Below, one piece after another: positions 1 through 10,399 of a DNA stretch of 64,000 nt. The stretch spans positions 1,297,366 through 1,361,365 of the forward strand of contig CAJHNH020000558.1 in NCBI GenBank assembly GCA_905116865.2, in the 5' to 3' direction. Each line of letters begins with the position of its first letter. The stretch's first letter is position 1. The translations under genes were made by a program, and so were the position numbers. The notes under the pieces were generated by a model. It did no database searches, had not been told where the DNA came from, and saw only the letters and a program-made list of their open reading frames with translations. Source of the stretch: Candidula unifasciata (taxonomy: Eukaryota > Mollusca > Gastropoda > Stylommatophora > Geomitridae).

Positions 1-1000
1 ATGTTCAAAGTTGTTAAATTGTGAACGTTTAAAAAAAAAAAAACTGGTAACTCATGTTAAGGATCTCATTTGTCGACATGCATGTGAAGTGATTTAAGTT
101 GTGGACTGTCTTGTCGAAGTTACAAATCTTTGATTTCGAAACATATTCACCAAATTCACCTTGATTGTGGATTGAATTACTAGTAACTGTAAAGATACAA
201 TTTTCGTAGAATGATTAAGTTGTGAGCTTCTTACTAGCAACTGCAGTTAGAAATCTTTAAATTCGATTTACATTCATAATGATTAATTTGTTAACTTCTT
301 ACTAACAAGTGAAGTTACAATTCTTTATTTTCGACGTACAATCAAAGTGATTGAGTTGGAAACTATCATACTAGTAACTTCAGTTAAACATCTTTAATTT
401 CGACATACATGTATGTTCAAAGTGATTAAGTTGTGAACTGCCTTACTAGTAATTTAAATTAAAAATCTTTAACTTCGACATTTTAGAAGTGAGTTGAGTT
501 GAGTTGAGTCAAGAATTGACATCACAGCACTCAGGGCCTTTCTATTCGTGCTCCGTCCTCATCTTCAGCAGCGAGTTAGAGTTCCAGTACTGATTGTACT
601 GGTCACAATCTGGTTATATGTCTGTCTTGCCTTTCCTCTGAGTGTAGTGAGTCGGCCAGACCCTCTAGTTACAGCGAGGTGCTTCATTCTCTCCAGGCCA
701 TAATAATCTTCTTTCTCTACTGATTCCGTTGCTTGTTCCCTAAGGGCCTTGACCACATCTGCCTTGTCATGTATCAATTCACCATCCAGTAGTGCAGATC
801 TAGCCACTCTGTCTGGCTGTTCATTACCCACCACGCCAGCATAGCCTGGAGAAAAGATCCAAAGTAGATGTGATTAAACTGTGAACTATCTTACTGGTAA
901 ATGAAGTTGCGAATCTTTGATGTCGGCATATATTCGAAGTGATTAGGTTGTGGGCTGCCTTACCAGAAGGTGCTGTGTTAGATCTCATACGCCAACCTAA
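1..1000. repeat. Degenerate ~70-bp tandem satellite, interrupted by a LINE fragment
   Basis: A unit built on GTGATTAAGTTGTGAACT, then CTTACTAGTAACT, then AAATCTTTAATTTCGACATA recurs at about 89, 161, 212, 278, 349 and 421. It resumes at about 870 and 940 beyond a minus-strand LINE piece. Spacing is mostly 66-73 bases and copies are diverged. No coding potential is seen in the repeat itself. Confidence 0.75.
488..857 (-). pseudogene. LINE ORF2 C-terminal fragment (RNase H-like end)
   Basis: The minus-strand frame over 565-834 reads GVVGNEQPDRVARSA, which matches the 'GHAGVxGNExADxxA' end of the RNase H domain found in some non-LTR retrotransposons. A charged tail follows (KADVVKALREQATES, then LTTLRGKARQTYNQI), as is usual downstream of RNase H in those ORF2 proteins. 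Only the end of the protein is present. The piece sits inside the 70-bp satellite, which continues on both sides, so it arrived by insertion. The + strand edge near 490 carries a short GAGTT repeat, possibly its tail. Family membership is inferred from these motifs only. Confidence 0.6.
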
Positions 1001-1166
1001 TTTCAGATGGATTAATTTTCAATTGCCATACTGTCACAATTTTTCACATAAATTACTTGGTAAATTCATTCGTGACGATCAAAAGAATGAACGCACTTGA
1101 CCCTTTCATCTTCAAGGTGTGAGGCGAGAGGAAAGACTTTATTTCATCGGGATTTTGTGCAATATG

Positions 1167-1167
<1 letters not shown>

Positions 1168-1239
<72 letters not shown>

Positions 1240-1335
1240 CTTTCACTCTCTTACTCTATCCTCGCTTACTCTCTCCCTCTCTTACTCTCTCCCTCTCTTA
1301 CCCTCTCTCTTACTCTCTCTCTCTCACTCCCTCTG
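1168..1335. repeat. (CT)n microsatellite with degenerate CTCTCTTA extension
   Basis: About 33 uninterrupted CT dinucleotides are followed by imperfect CTCTCTTACTCTCTCC units. The Ser/Leu-rich frames here are translations of this repeat, not genes. Confidence 0.95.
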
Positions 1336-1369
1336 TCTTTGCAGAATTGCTCCACCAGCTAAAAGAGTC

Positions 1370-1515
1370 TTATAAAGCACGAACTCCATACCTCCAGTGA
1401 TGATCTGCCAGAATCACTGTAAAAACTGGGCTTGTGAAAGCAACAACATAGCTCGACAACGAAATTACGACTTTCAGAGCTAGAGGCAAATGGCCTAACG
1501 TCTTATCCACAGAGA
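1370..1515 (-). repeat. tRNA-headed SINE relic (family F)
   Basis: Read on the minus strand, GTCTCTGTGGATAAGACG is followed by GCCATTTGCCTCTAGCTCTG. This is a diverged version of the tRNA-like head also seen at 2585-2652 and 3113-3178. A poly(C) run lies at its edge (about 1508-1523). Confidence 0.4.
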
Positions 1516-1519
1516 CGCT

Positions 1520-2430
1520 CCCCCCCCCCCCCCTGTTCCCCCAAACACATACACACACGTACTTTTGGATTACAGTATTAAACTCTTGAGATATATTCAT
1601 AGAGATTAAGTTCTATATTCCGATTTTCATGCTGAAAAGACTCTAGATTCCAAGCGAATAAATTTTAAACTCTTGCTGGCAAAAACAGTTTCATACCCCC
1701 TTGAATCTGTAAAGCAAGTGACTAACAAATGAATCTAAAGAATTCGAAGAATTAAGTGTTTTATCTAGGGGACTTGCCGAACTTGCTTCGTAGATCATTG
1801 TTTTGGTGACATATATTTCTTATCCAGATCTTTGTGTGCTGTTTACTTAAAAATAGTTCGACATTATCAATGTTGTGCGCGATTTATTATTGGTTCAGAA
1901 CTTGACATGTGCAGTTAAGATATTCTGTTATAGGATTTTAAAAAGTATAAATATACAGTTCCGTCTGCGTTATCAATGTTTTATGTTAGTTTCGGGATTT
2001 CAACATTTCAGGTTAAGACACCCATTTAATTTTTGAATTTATTAACTTTTTAGTTCTATGGGACTCACAATATATTCATTGCTTGCTTTTCAGAAGACCC
2101 ATTTTTCTTTACTCTTTCTGTCACACTCTTCTGCTATAAACATGCTAACTCAGTAGTGACTATAACCACTTGTGTTTCTGAAGCTGCCCCCCGCCCCCCC
2201 CCCCACTTTTTTTTCCCCCTTTTTCCTTTTAAATTTTGCTAAAGTATACAGTTATTGTTTTAAAGAACACGCTTCTCTTCTTAGCGTCATCCGGTCGTAA
2301 TCTTTGACGAAATGATCTGGTTGTTCGTCCACTTCTAGACTTTAGTTTTGTTCCAGAACTTGAGCTTTGCCTCCACACCTTTTTTTCTCCACATTGGGTT
2401 TACTTCTATGCGCGCTGTCAATAATTTGCC
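1520..2430. other. AT-rich stretch with no recognised gene or repeat
   Basis: No open frame of interest and no match to the repeats elsewhere in the window. A C-rich run lies at about 2185-2204. Confidence 0.5.
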
Positions 2431-2439
2431 TCTAGGCAG

Positions 2440-2652
2440 CTACGTTCCGACTTCGACAGAAAAAACCCTAATAAGTCAACTTCTACGACATGCTTGTTGG
2501 GATACAGTGGGTCTATTCCCCCCCCCCCTACCCAATGGTGAATATGAACCACTCAGGAATCATCTTCTTCTAAAGGGCGCAAACGTGAAACGAACCCACG
2601 GCCTTCAGAGATCGAGGCAAAGGGCTTAATCACTTCACCACAGAGACCCCCA
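2440..2652 (-). repeat. SINE copy, family F (tRNA-like head plus conserved body)
   Basis: On the minus strand the head reads GTCTCTGTGGTGAAGTGATT, then AAGCCCTTTGCCTCGATCTC, then a B-box-like GTGGGTTCGTTTC. The body includes AATAGACCCACTG next to CAACAAGCATGTCGTAGAAG. The same body recurs at 24030-24140 (same strand) and 26830-26960 (opposite strand). Confidence 0.6.
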
Positions 2653-3650
2653 AACATATTCCGGACCCGGTAAGATTGTAGATATATTTATTATTCTGTC
2701 TGGGGTAAAAGTCAAAACCATAACCGACACAGTTCATGGTGACTGCACTAGCTATTCACCCATAGATCTTCTAGGTCAAAAGTCAGGGTCAAGACCCGCG
2801 CGCTAAAATTTGGTAAACAGAGGCAGTAAAAACTGTTGCGTATTTTTTTCTTCCACATCTTGAAATCTTGTGGTTGTTTTCACTACTCAGTTGATTCGTG
2901 TACACAATTGTAACTCCGACACACATACATAATATATTTGTTAGGTGAGGCGATGTGTTTTTGGGTGTGTGTGTGTGAGAATGTATTTGAGTATATAAAT
3001 AGGTATGTAAAACCCAAGGGCACCGACACAAAGAAAGCATGGGGGGGGGGGGGGATTTCAACCTTTTTAACTTTTTAAGTTCCAAGGGACGGCGCATGAA
3101 CGGCGCATCCGTAAAACGAACCCACGACCCTCAGAGCGCGAGGCAAAGGGCTTGACCACTTTGCTAGAGACCCTCAAACATATTCCGGACCCGGTAAGAT
3201 TGTAGATATATTTATTATTCTGTCTGGGGTAAAAGTCAAAACCATAACCGATACAGTTCATGGTAAATACACTAGCTATTCACCCATAGATCTTCTAGGT
3301 CAAAAGTCATGGATAAGACCCTCAGGGTCAAGACCCGCGCGCTAAAATTTGGTAAACAGAGGCAGTAAAAAAACAGTTGCGCATTTTTTCTTCCACATCC
3401 TTTATTCTTCTTGAAATCTTGAGGTTGTTTTCATTTCTCTATTGATTTGTGTACACAATTGTAACTCCAACACACTTACATAATATATTTGTTAGGTGAA
3501 GCGATGTGTTTTTGTGTGTGTGTGTTTGTGAGAATGTATGTGAGTATATAAATAAAGATATTTAAAACCCAAGGGCACCGACACAAAGAAAGCATGAGGG
3601 GGGAGGGATTTCACCATTTTTTTTTTTTTTGGTGGGACAAGGGCCCTCAA
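2588..3650. repeat. Tandem duplication of ~530 bp
   Basis: Sequence from 2588 (ACGAACCCACGGCC, then ATTCCGGACCCGGTAAGATT, then GACCCGCGCGCTAAAATTTG) is repeated from about 3115 with the same order and roughly 527-bp spacing. Both copies have the GTGTGTGTGTG/GTATATAAATA segment and AACCCAAGGGCACCGACACA. Small indels and substitutions separate them. Confidence 0.85.
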
Positions 3651-3684
3651 TAGACCAACGTTCTGATTTGGTGCGTAATTGTGA

Positions 3685-3870
<186 letters not shown>

Positions 3871-4009
3871 ACACATATTTACATGTGTGTAAATGCATAT
3901 ATGTATTAGGGCTGTACCGAATAGTGATTTTCACTATTCGGCCAAATACGAATAGCTGGACCAACTATTCGGCCGAATACGAATACGAATAGTGAATCAT
4001 CATTATCAG

Positions 4010-4612
4010 GTGCTTTACCGACTGGTATGGGCGATTATGCCTCGCCACAATCTGTGATCTCCTGCAGCATGTATTAGTTCGTGTGCTGACACACCTCTAT
4101 GCCATGCAACAAGACTGTCAAGAATCTTCTCTCGTTGTCTTCCTCTATTCCTCCTTCCACATATCTTTCCAGTGGTCACCACATGTTCTATTTTCCATCA
4201 TCTTATAGCATGGCCGAAAAATGATGACTGTCTTCTTCTGATGTCTGTGAGTAGTTGTCTTCGGGCTCCCGCCTCTATCAAAACCTCTTGGTTGCTTTTT
4301 TTTTTTTTTTTTTTTTGCTGTTCAATGTATTTTTAGCATTGTTCTGTAAAACCACATGCCTGAGGCCTCAAGAAATTGTTTGGCCTGCCAACCGATCGTC
4401 CAGGACTTACAGCTATATGTTAATACTGGATGTATGAAGCGAGCAAGAATTCTTTTTCTGACCTTCAATGACAGAAATATATTGCATAAGATGTTCTTCA
4501 TTTTATAAAATGCAGTTTTTGCCTGTCCTTTTCTGTTTCTTATTTCAGTAATGCATCTTCCATCTGATGTTATCAATGTGCCCAAATACTCGAATTTCTG
4601 TATTTGTCCCAA
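4010..4612 (-). pseudogene. LINE endonuclease-reverse transcriptase C-terminal fragment (family B)
   Basis: The minus-strand frame starting at 4612 reads FEYLGTLITSDGRCITEIRN and then KMKNILCN and SLKVRKRIL. This is the post-RT 'thumb' region common in invertebrate LINE ORF2 proteins (YLGTxIxxDGRCxxEI). Beyond 4322 it continues in other frames as a GHAIR-like stretch, then RRNRGRQREKILDSL and HRLWRGIIAH, the usual basic C-terminal tail. It is broken by indels and a poly(T)/(A) run near 4297. Related copies: 32210-32425 (-), 50000-50640 (+) and 55800-56195 (+). Confidence 0.8.
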
Positions 4613-4659
4613 AATAAAACCATTGACTTTTATTTCACATTTACGAATAATTATTTTCT

Positions 4660-5600
4660 TTCATCGTCAGTTCTCGTTATGCCTAGTGGCACGTGAGGCT
4701 TCAGAGAGGACTTTCCATGCTTTCCTGTCCTGTGCAATCTTCAATGCAGTTTTCCATGTCAAAGATGCCACACTCAGGTCACTTTCCATCGTTCGTCTCC
4801 ATGTTATTTTTGGACGCCCCTTTTTTTTCTTTTTCCCTCTGGTATCCATGTGAAAGCTGTTTTGGCAGGTATATCAGGATTCATTCTCATAACGTGGCCA
4901 AGCCAGTTCCATCTTCTCTTGGTTATCAGACTGTCTAGAGTTTCTTGGTTTGTGACTTAAAGTATTTTAGTGCTTGAGATTGTATCTGGCCAGAAAATTT
5001 TGATCATTCTACGTAGACATGTGTGGTGGAAGGTAGACAGCTTGTGTGTATCCTTTTTGGTCATTCTCCAGCATTCTGCTCAATAAAGATGAACTGGCAA
5101 AATGATGCTCTTGTAGAGTCGGAGTTTTGTTCGTCTGCAGTTACTGTTGGATTTCCAGATTTGCCTCATCCTTCCAAAAGCAGCTCTAGCTTTGTTCAGG
5201 CGTGAATGTACGTCTTCCTCTGTCCCTCCCAGTAGGGACACCACATTGCCAAGATATGTGAAATGTTCTACATTTTCAAGTGATTGGTTACTAATGGTCA
5301 CTAGTTGTTGGTTTGGACTGTTTGTCATGATCTTAGTTTTCTTTGTATTTATTCTCAGTCCCACCATTTCTGCTGTGCTGTGTAGTCTGTTACTTTTCTC
5401 TTGTATATGTTCATGTTTATGTGATAGGAGTGCTATATCATCTGCAAAATCAAGGTCCTCAAGCATGGGGAATGGAATCCACCGTATGCCTTTCGATGCC
5501 TTGTCTACTGTGTTTTTTTTTATCCAATAAATCTTAAGGTTGAAGAGGAGAGATGGCATGATACATCCCTGTCTTACACTAATTATTTTCTTTTATACCA
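4660..5600 (-). pseudogene. LINE reverse transcriptase fragment with FADD box and C-terminal tail
   Basis: The minus-strand frame 5559-5080 (159 aa) contains LEDLDFADDIALLSH, the catalytic F-A-D-D motif of reverse transcriptase. It is followed by GLRINTKKTKIM and FTYLGNVVS, then RLNKARAAFGRMRQIW and KLRLYKSIILPV. After a break it resumes through ILRIFWP-like and GHVMRMNPD sequence into RGRPKITWRRTMESDL and IAQDRKAWK (4849-4667), the typical end of this ORF2 type. It is a different family from the adjacent fragment at 4010-4612. Endonuclease and early RT are absent. Not functional. Confidence 0.85.
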
Positions 5601-6121
5601 CCATTACTTCTGTCTTCCCACTATTTAAACTGATGACAATTCTTCCACTTTCGTGTATAAAATAGATCTAAAAAAAAAACCGTCCATAATGTCAAATGTA
5701 CGCTGCAATTTTACTTCACAAAATGTAGTACAGAATAATAAACATTTCTTCTTTTCTTCTTCGAGTTCACCAGCTGTACACTCTGGACTCTGGCGGAAAG
5801 TTCTGGTTGATCGTCCACTACTGAACCTGAGTGTTGCGTGTGCATCAGTTTTACAGATCTTATTCTCTCGAATACAGACCGTTTGTTTCCTTGCCCTCTC
5901 CGCTCATAGGTGGTGCAAAAAGATAACGCTTGACAGTATGAACCAAGGTGGGAAATCTTGATATGTTTATATTCCACCAGTCCAGAATCGGGCGTAATGT
6001 AACGACTATTCGTATTAGGCCCGACCGCAACTATTCGGCCGAATACCGAATAGTTATTAGGTCCACTATTCGGCCCCGAAGCGAATACGAAGCGAATATT
6101 CGGTACAGCCCTAATATGTCT

Positions 6122-6714
6122 GTGTGTGTCAAGTATATAAACACATACTTAAAAAGTTAACTTCTGTGTGTGGTTGAAAAAAAGGGGGGGGGGGGTGTTG
6201 AATACTTAGCCACTTAAAAATGTATAGATTATGGAGCACCCCCCCCCCTCCCCATTCCCACTTTACAATGTGGCCACCATGAGACACCCACACCACCCAC
6301 CCACACCCCGTTTCCAGATTCCAGCGCTCCTATTAACCTCCCAGAAAATCCTACTATTAATTAATTTTTTTTATGTGACAAATGTGTCATCAAGAGCAGA
6401 GTCTCTTCACACATAACCGCGGTGTCGACATACCTCTGGTATGTTTTTTAAATGCCTCCAGTTGAGCCTGTTGTCAGCAGCCAGTGAAGACAGATATTCT
6501 TCAACAAAGGCGCTTTAGTATTCTCTGCACTGGAATGTGGCGTGAATAACCCAGCTATGCGGATGAAAGGGAACCTGCTGTAGGCTGGCTTGATCCATTG
6601 CGGCTTATCAAGGGGGAGTGTCGTTTGTGTATCCTGTGTAGCTTCAGTCTAACTGAAGTTTATTTGCGACGCATTTGCTATGCCTTGTATCACAATACAC
6701 ACATTCACACATGT
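6122..6714. other. No gene seen; poly(G)/poly(C) runs
   Basis: Contains a G run (about 6184-6197), a C run (6240-6247) and C-rich CACCCACCC sequence. No recognised repeat or coding region. Confidence 0.5.
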
Positions 6715-6962
6715 ACAGAGAGAGAAAGAGCGAGAGAAGAGATGAGAAGAGAGGAGAGAAGAGATGAGAGAAGAGAAGAGAGGGGATGGGAGAAGAGAAG
6801 AGAAGAGACGAGAGAAGAGAAGGAAAGAGAGGAGAAAAGAGAAGAGAAGAGATGAGAGGAGAGGAGAGAAGATTAGATGAGAGAAGGGAAAAGAGAAGAG
6901 ATGAGAGGAGAGAAGAGATGAGAGGAGAAAAGAGAAGAGATGAGAGGAGAGAAGAGAAGAGG
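6715..6962. repeat. Imperfect (GAGAA)n purine tract
   Basis: About 245 bases almost wholly of A and G on the + strand, built on GAGAAGAGATGAGAG variants. The charged or Ser/Leu-rich frames over it are translation artefacts. Confidence 0.9.
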
Positions 6963-7059
6963 GTCCTGCCTTTGACCCCATGTCTTGGGTTCGGATTTGC
7001 GACGAAGCAGACTTTAAAAACGATTTTCGTTGTCAAATTTAATGAGAAGCCCATTTAAA

Positions 7060-7894
7060 AGTTGAAAACCCTTTACAGTTAAATAGAAAACCTATACGGA
7101 ATTTAATGATAATAACATTTATGTTTCAATAGGAAGCCTATTCAGAATTTATTCTTTAATTCCTTTAAAATGTAAGCATTTAGAGTTTACTGCAGACGCA
7201 TTTAGAATGTATAGTAAGTGCGTGCAGAAATCAAGCACCAAGATAATGAAAGGTATTGCTTCCTGGTGCAAGTTGGGGTTTTTATTTTTTAAACAACATA
7301 TTTCAAATTACATGCAATGTGACTGTGCAACTGACTTTATTTGAATGTTTTATGGCAGTTGCAACTAGGGAGTGACGTTCTCTGTGTGTTCCTTCAGCCT
7401 CTTATCAGATCGTTCCAATATCGGTGTGTATAAACTTGCATAATGATTGCTGTTTACCTTAGATAAGACCGTTGAAGTCAACTCTGGAGCTACATAAAAG
7501 ATCCTGACTGTGTGCTTCATTACAACAAGCTAGGATATTCCTAATCTGGATGTAAATTCAGTGCGAGTAGAAGACATTTGTTATAAAATACAATTAATGG
7601 AACAGTGGGGAAACAAAGCTGGGTTGGGTATTTCTCTGCAAGTGACATGTATCGACTTTTTTGTGATTAGCAGGCTGATAAAGGCTCGTTTTTGTTGTGT
7701 GCGGATTTAGTGCATGACGAAGTGTTCTGAAGGAATATTAGGGTTAGGTGTTCTGACTTTTAAGGTGAACTGTGCCAGAAGTCAAGGCTCTTCAGGGGGA
7801 AACAGACTGATATTTCTCAGACATGTTGTGTCTGGATGTGTCTGTAAACTAAGTCAAGAGGGCACAGTGAGCTGCTTCGATCGCGGATTCCACA
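7060..7894. other. Gene-free stretch upstream of the candidate first exon
   Basis: No recognised repeat. If the candidate start at 7895 is real, the 5' UTR and promoter would lie here. No clear TATA box or initiator is visible. Confidence 0.35.
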
Positions 7895-7905
7895 ATGGAC
7901 TGTCT
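7895..7905 (+). CDS. Candidate first coding exon of the host gene (MDC + split Leu codon)
   Basis: ATG at 7895 sits in a good context (CCACAATGG) with an in-frame TGA at 7868-7870. The donor at 7906 is GTAAGT. It leaves two bases (CT) of a codon, which is the phase needed by the exon starting at 20541: CT+G gives Leu and the protein would begin MDCLRRKNHKK. With this exon the whole CDS is 1701 nt, exactly 567 codons. This is inference from phase and signals only. The intron would be 12.6 kb, and a short coding exon can match by chance. The alternative is that coding exons, perhaps with a membrane segment, lie upstream of the window or unseen within it. Confidence 0.35.
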
Positions 7906-8046
7906 GTAAGTGTTTTTATGTTACATAAATGTATATATATATATGTATCGAGTAAATTATATTTAATGGTAACTTAAATATATGAAATAGGGTTAAATTA
8001 AGGTGGAATTCTTGTTAACCCCTGCTAACGCACGCCTGTACTGATA

Positions 8047-8070
8047 AAACCACTGGTGGGGGGGGGGGGG
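8047..8070. repeat. Poly(G) run
   Basis: An uninterrupted G run of about 14 bases followed by CTGGGGGAGGGGCGGGG. Confidence 0.9.
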
Positions 8071-8280
8071 GCTGGGGGAGGGGCGGGGTTGAACTTCCCA
8101 TATCCACACGCCACTTGTTGCTAAAATATTTTATCCACAAATGCTTGACGGGGACTTCAAGAGGCATATCCTAGTTTTAGAGAGTATAAATAATAATCTT
8201 CTGAATGGTAAAAATATATATAACACATTCGAAATAATACGCAGTGTAATTAAAAATAAAATTTATATACATGGTATCTA

Positions 8281-8530
8281 AGGGGTGCCTAACCTTCTTT
8301 CAAAATTATGGGTGGGGGGGGGGCTGAGGGGCTTAAGTTACAGAGGCCGACAAGCAACTATTCAGCTAAGTTTACTCAAGGGCCAAACATTTGGAAAATG
8401 ACCATTGTCACGGACCAAAGGCCCAAGTTCTAGTATATAAAGATCATTGATACAGTACGAATGGCAATGATTCACGGGCCACCTGCAAGGCTTCCGCGGA
8501 CCACATTTGGTCTGCGAGTTGCCAGTTGAA
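8281..8530. mobile_element. Possible hAT-like MITE relic
   Basis: Starts AGGGGTGCCTAACCTTC, which resembles the 'caggggtgcccaacc' ends of hAT elements. It contains GGGCCAAACATTTGGAAAATG, CACGGGCCACCTGC and CGCGGACCACATTTGG, the wording typical of such MITEs. The right end and a target duplication are not clear. Confidence 0.4.
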
Positions 8531-8809
8531 TAGGGAAAAGGAAGTGCTGAAGACGGCTCTGTAGTCGCAACGTTCACTTTACGTCTGTGTTTGTGACATT
8601 GTGAAGCTCGCTAGTCCACTTTTTGTTTTGTTTTATATCTGTTCATGGCGAATGTAGACGGGAAAACTGACCCTATGGTTGGCACAGTCTTGCGAAACGA
8701 TAGTCTTATATTGTGCCGTGTAGAAGATCACACAGGAGCATGACAGATCGGGGCACTCACTTGCCCTAGCAATCGAAAATGTTGCTTAAGGCTAAGGATG
8801 TAATCTAAA

Positions 8810-9270
8810 GCCGTGTGGATGTGGAGAGCAAGGGGAAACTACCACATTACTATACCCTAAAAATTATAATGCAAGCCAAAAATGAAAAGTCCTTTAGAAA
8901 GAGTATAGGGGCTTTTGAGCTGAAATGCTATAGAAAGATTCTCAGAATATATTGGACAAAGAAGAGAAGAAAAACTGACATCTTAAAAGATCTGAATATC
9001 AAGGAAGATTGGCTGGTAAACAGCATCTTGTCTCGGAAGCTAAAATATTTCGGTCATATCAAGCGCCACGAAGGATTTGAAAAAATAATAGCAGAGACGT
9101 GGTACCAGGAAGGAGGGGCAGGGGCCAGCTAACACGAAGACGGGCACAGGATATAAGTGACCCCTTGAGTATGAAAGTACATGAGACGGGGGAGCTGGCG
9201 AGAGACCGAGTTTCTTTCAGGCAGACTTTGATTAGAGCGGCGTTCTGCAAAGAACCTGCTACATGACGAT
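8810..9270 (+). pseudogene. LINE ORF2 C-terminal tail (family A)
   Basis: The + frame 8815-9132 reads FELKCYRKILRIYWTKKRR, then IKEDWLVNSILSRKLKYFGH and IKRHEGFEKIIAE. This is the conserved C-terminal region of endonuclease-reverse transcriptase LINEs ('KCYRRxLRIxWTxKRTN...KLxYFGHIxRH'). It then drifts out of frame through GTACCAGGAAGGAGGGGCAG, where a GKRGRGRP segment would be. RT is absent. The same family recurs in the same orientation at 23525, 24536, 34490, 35210 and 60330. Confidence 0.85.
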
Positions 9271-10185
9271 GATAAGATCGCACGGTGTCACAACTATAGG
9301 AGAGCCCTAGGAAGGGTAGGGTTCCTATACAGGAGGTATCTTCAGTCTATATGTGTGGCTCACTAGAAGTATGGTACTTCATTGTCTACTAGGGTAGAGA
9401 GACCGAGATATTACTCCTGGGACAGAGGACAAGAAGATAAGTCTACCCCGCTCCGATGAGTGGTGCTAGGCAGACTAGTTATCCTGGTGGCAACTCCTCT
9501 GCCACTTTTAAAGAAAGAGCCCCCTGAGAGAGAAAGCGAAGAATGCCCCCTTTTCGCTCACTCAACTATTACTCAGACAGACGAGAATAGTAGTGAATGA
9601 AGAATGATGTCGCTTTAATTTTACTGACGACTGACGGGCTAAAAATTGACAGTGGTTTGGTGTTTGTTTTTAAACCACAATGGGTATCATCATAAGGGAT
9701 GAGAAATGTCTACTGGGTCCAGTTCCTTCCCCGCACGAGTACAGCTCACCCGTGGATACTCCCAAAGGTTGGACTTGATGGGGAAACAGGAATACTTGGC
9801 TGTGGTAGCTGCAATTTCTTGGGATATCCTCTTGTAAATAATCCACTGCTGAAGTTCTTAAAGTTCAGATACGACACATGGTCGTGTAGAACATACGATA
9901 CGTGGTCGGTTACAACTACGACACGTGGTCGGTTAAAAATATTGGGATTAAATCCCTTAAACTGTCTCTTTGTCTGTGCCGATTCTCTGGCGACAGGACA
10001 ATGGCTACAATTGTGTACTGGTCGTTGAGTCGTTGGTGTTATGAAAAATGCCGCAGGGCCCTCAGATCGGTCAGAAATCACAACAGAAATCCAGAACGAA
10101 TTAATATAGAACTACACTCGCTAGTCTGAATACTGCACTTGAAAAACTAACGATCTTCACTCGACCACGTTTGAAAATGAAAAGA
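9271..10185. other. No gene recognised; short ~24-bp tandem triplet at 9866-9940
   Basis: Three neighbouring copies of ATACGACACGTGGTCGGTTA-like units lie at about 9866-9937, each with an ACGTGG core. The rest shows no match to repeats in the window. Open frames of about 110 aa on both strands lack recognisable motifs and look like chance. Confidence 0.5.
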
Positions 10186-10189
10186 CCGA

Positions 10190-10399
10190 AAGATGGCGGC
10201 TTCCGCTCAAAATGGACGACCCACGTGACCCCAGCCATGCGCATGCGCCAAAAGAGGGAGCGCCATCTGTTACGTTCTATTTATTGGTCAGACAGGGCAC
10301 TGTGATTGGTTGCAGAACTATTAATCCATGATTTGAATGTAACTAGTCCTATCTGGTTTTTAGCCGAAAGTATTAGGGGAAAGCCGGTTGCTAGGCGAC
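10190..10399. promoter_or_regulatory. Promoter-like cluster: YY1, E-box, NRF1, two CCAAT, X-box
   Basis: Within 210 bp there is AAGATGGCGGC (10190-10200, a YY1 core), CACGTG (10222-10227), TGCGCATGCGC (10238-10248, an NRF1 palindrome) and a second inverted YY1-like GCGCCATCT (10260-10267). Two inverted CCAAT boxes follow (ATTGG at 10283 and 10305), then GTTGCTAGGCGAC (10387-10399), which fits the RFX X-box rule RYYNYY-N-RRNRAC. This combination is typical of TATA-less metazoan promoters. It may belong to the host gene, to an unseen transcript, or to a mobile element. Which transcript it drives, and in which direction, is not shown by the sequence. Confidence 0.5.

Larger units (their letters stand above)
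3907..6113. mobile_element. Non-autonomous hAT-type DNA transposon with nested LINE fragments
   Basis: The ends are inverted repeats: TAGGGCTGTACCGAATA at 3907 and its complement TATTCGGTACAGCCCTA ending at 6113. Both ends continue into subterminal ACTATTCGGCCGAATACGAA-type palindromic repeats. The flanking octamers are ATATGTAT (3899-3906) and ATATGTCT (6114-6121), matching at 7 of 8. An 8-bp target duplication with a TAGGG start is the hAT signature. No hAT transposase is visible inside. The interior is largely minus-strand LINE sequence (4010-5600), so this is a deletion derivative or MITE later hit by, or carrying, LINE pieces. Confidence 0.8.

Noticed and set aside
1097..1400. Possible exon after the CT tract with TTTGCAG acceptor at about 1343
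   Set aside because: The pyrimidine run is a microsatellite and the frame closes after about 18 codons. There is no partner exon in phase.
9699..10129. 109-111 aa open frames on both strands
   Set aside because: No family motif, overlapping on opposite strands, no splice or start support. Likely chance frames around the ACGTGG triplet.
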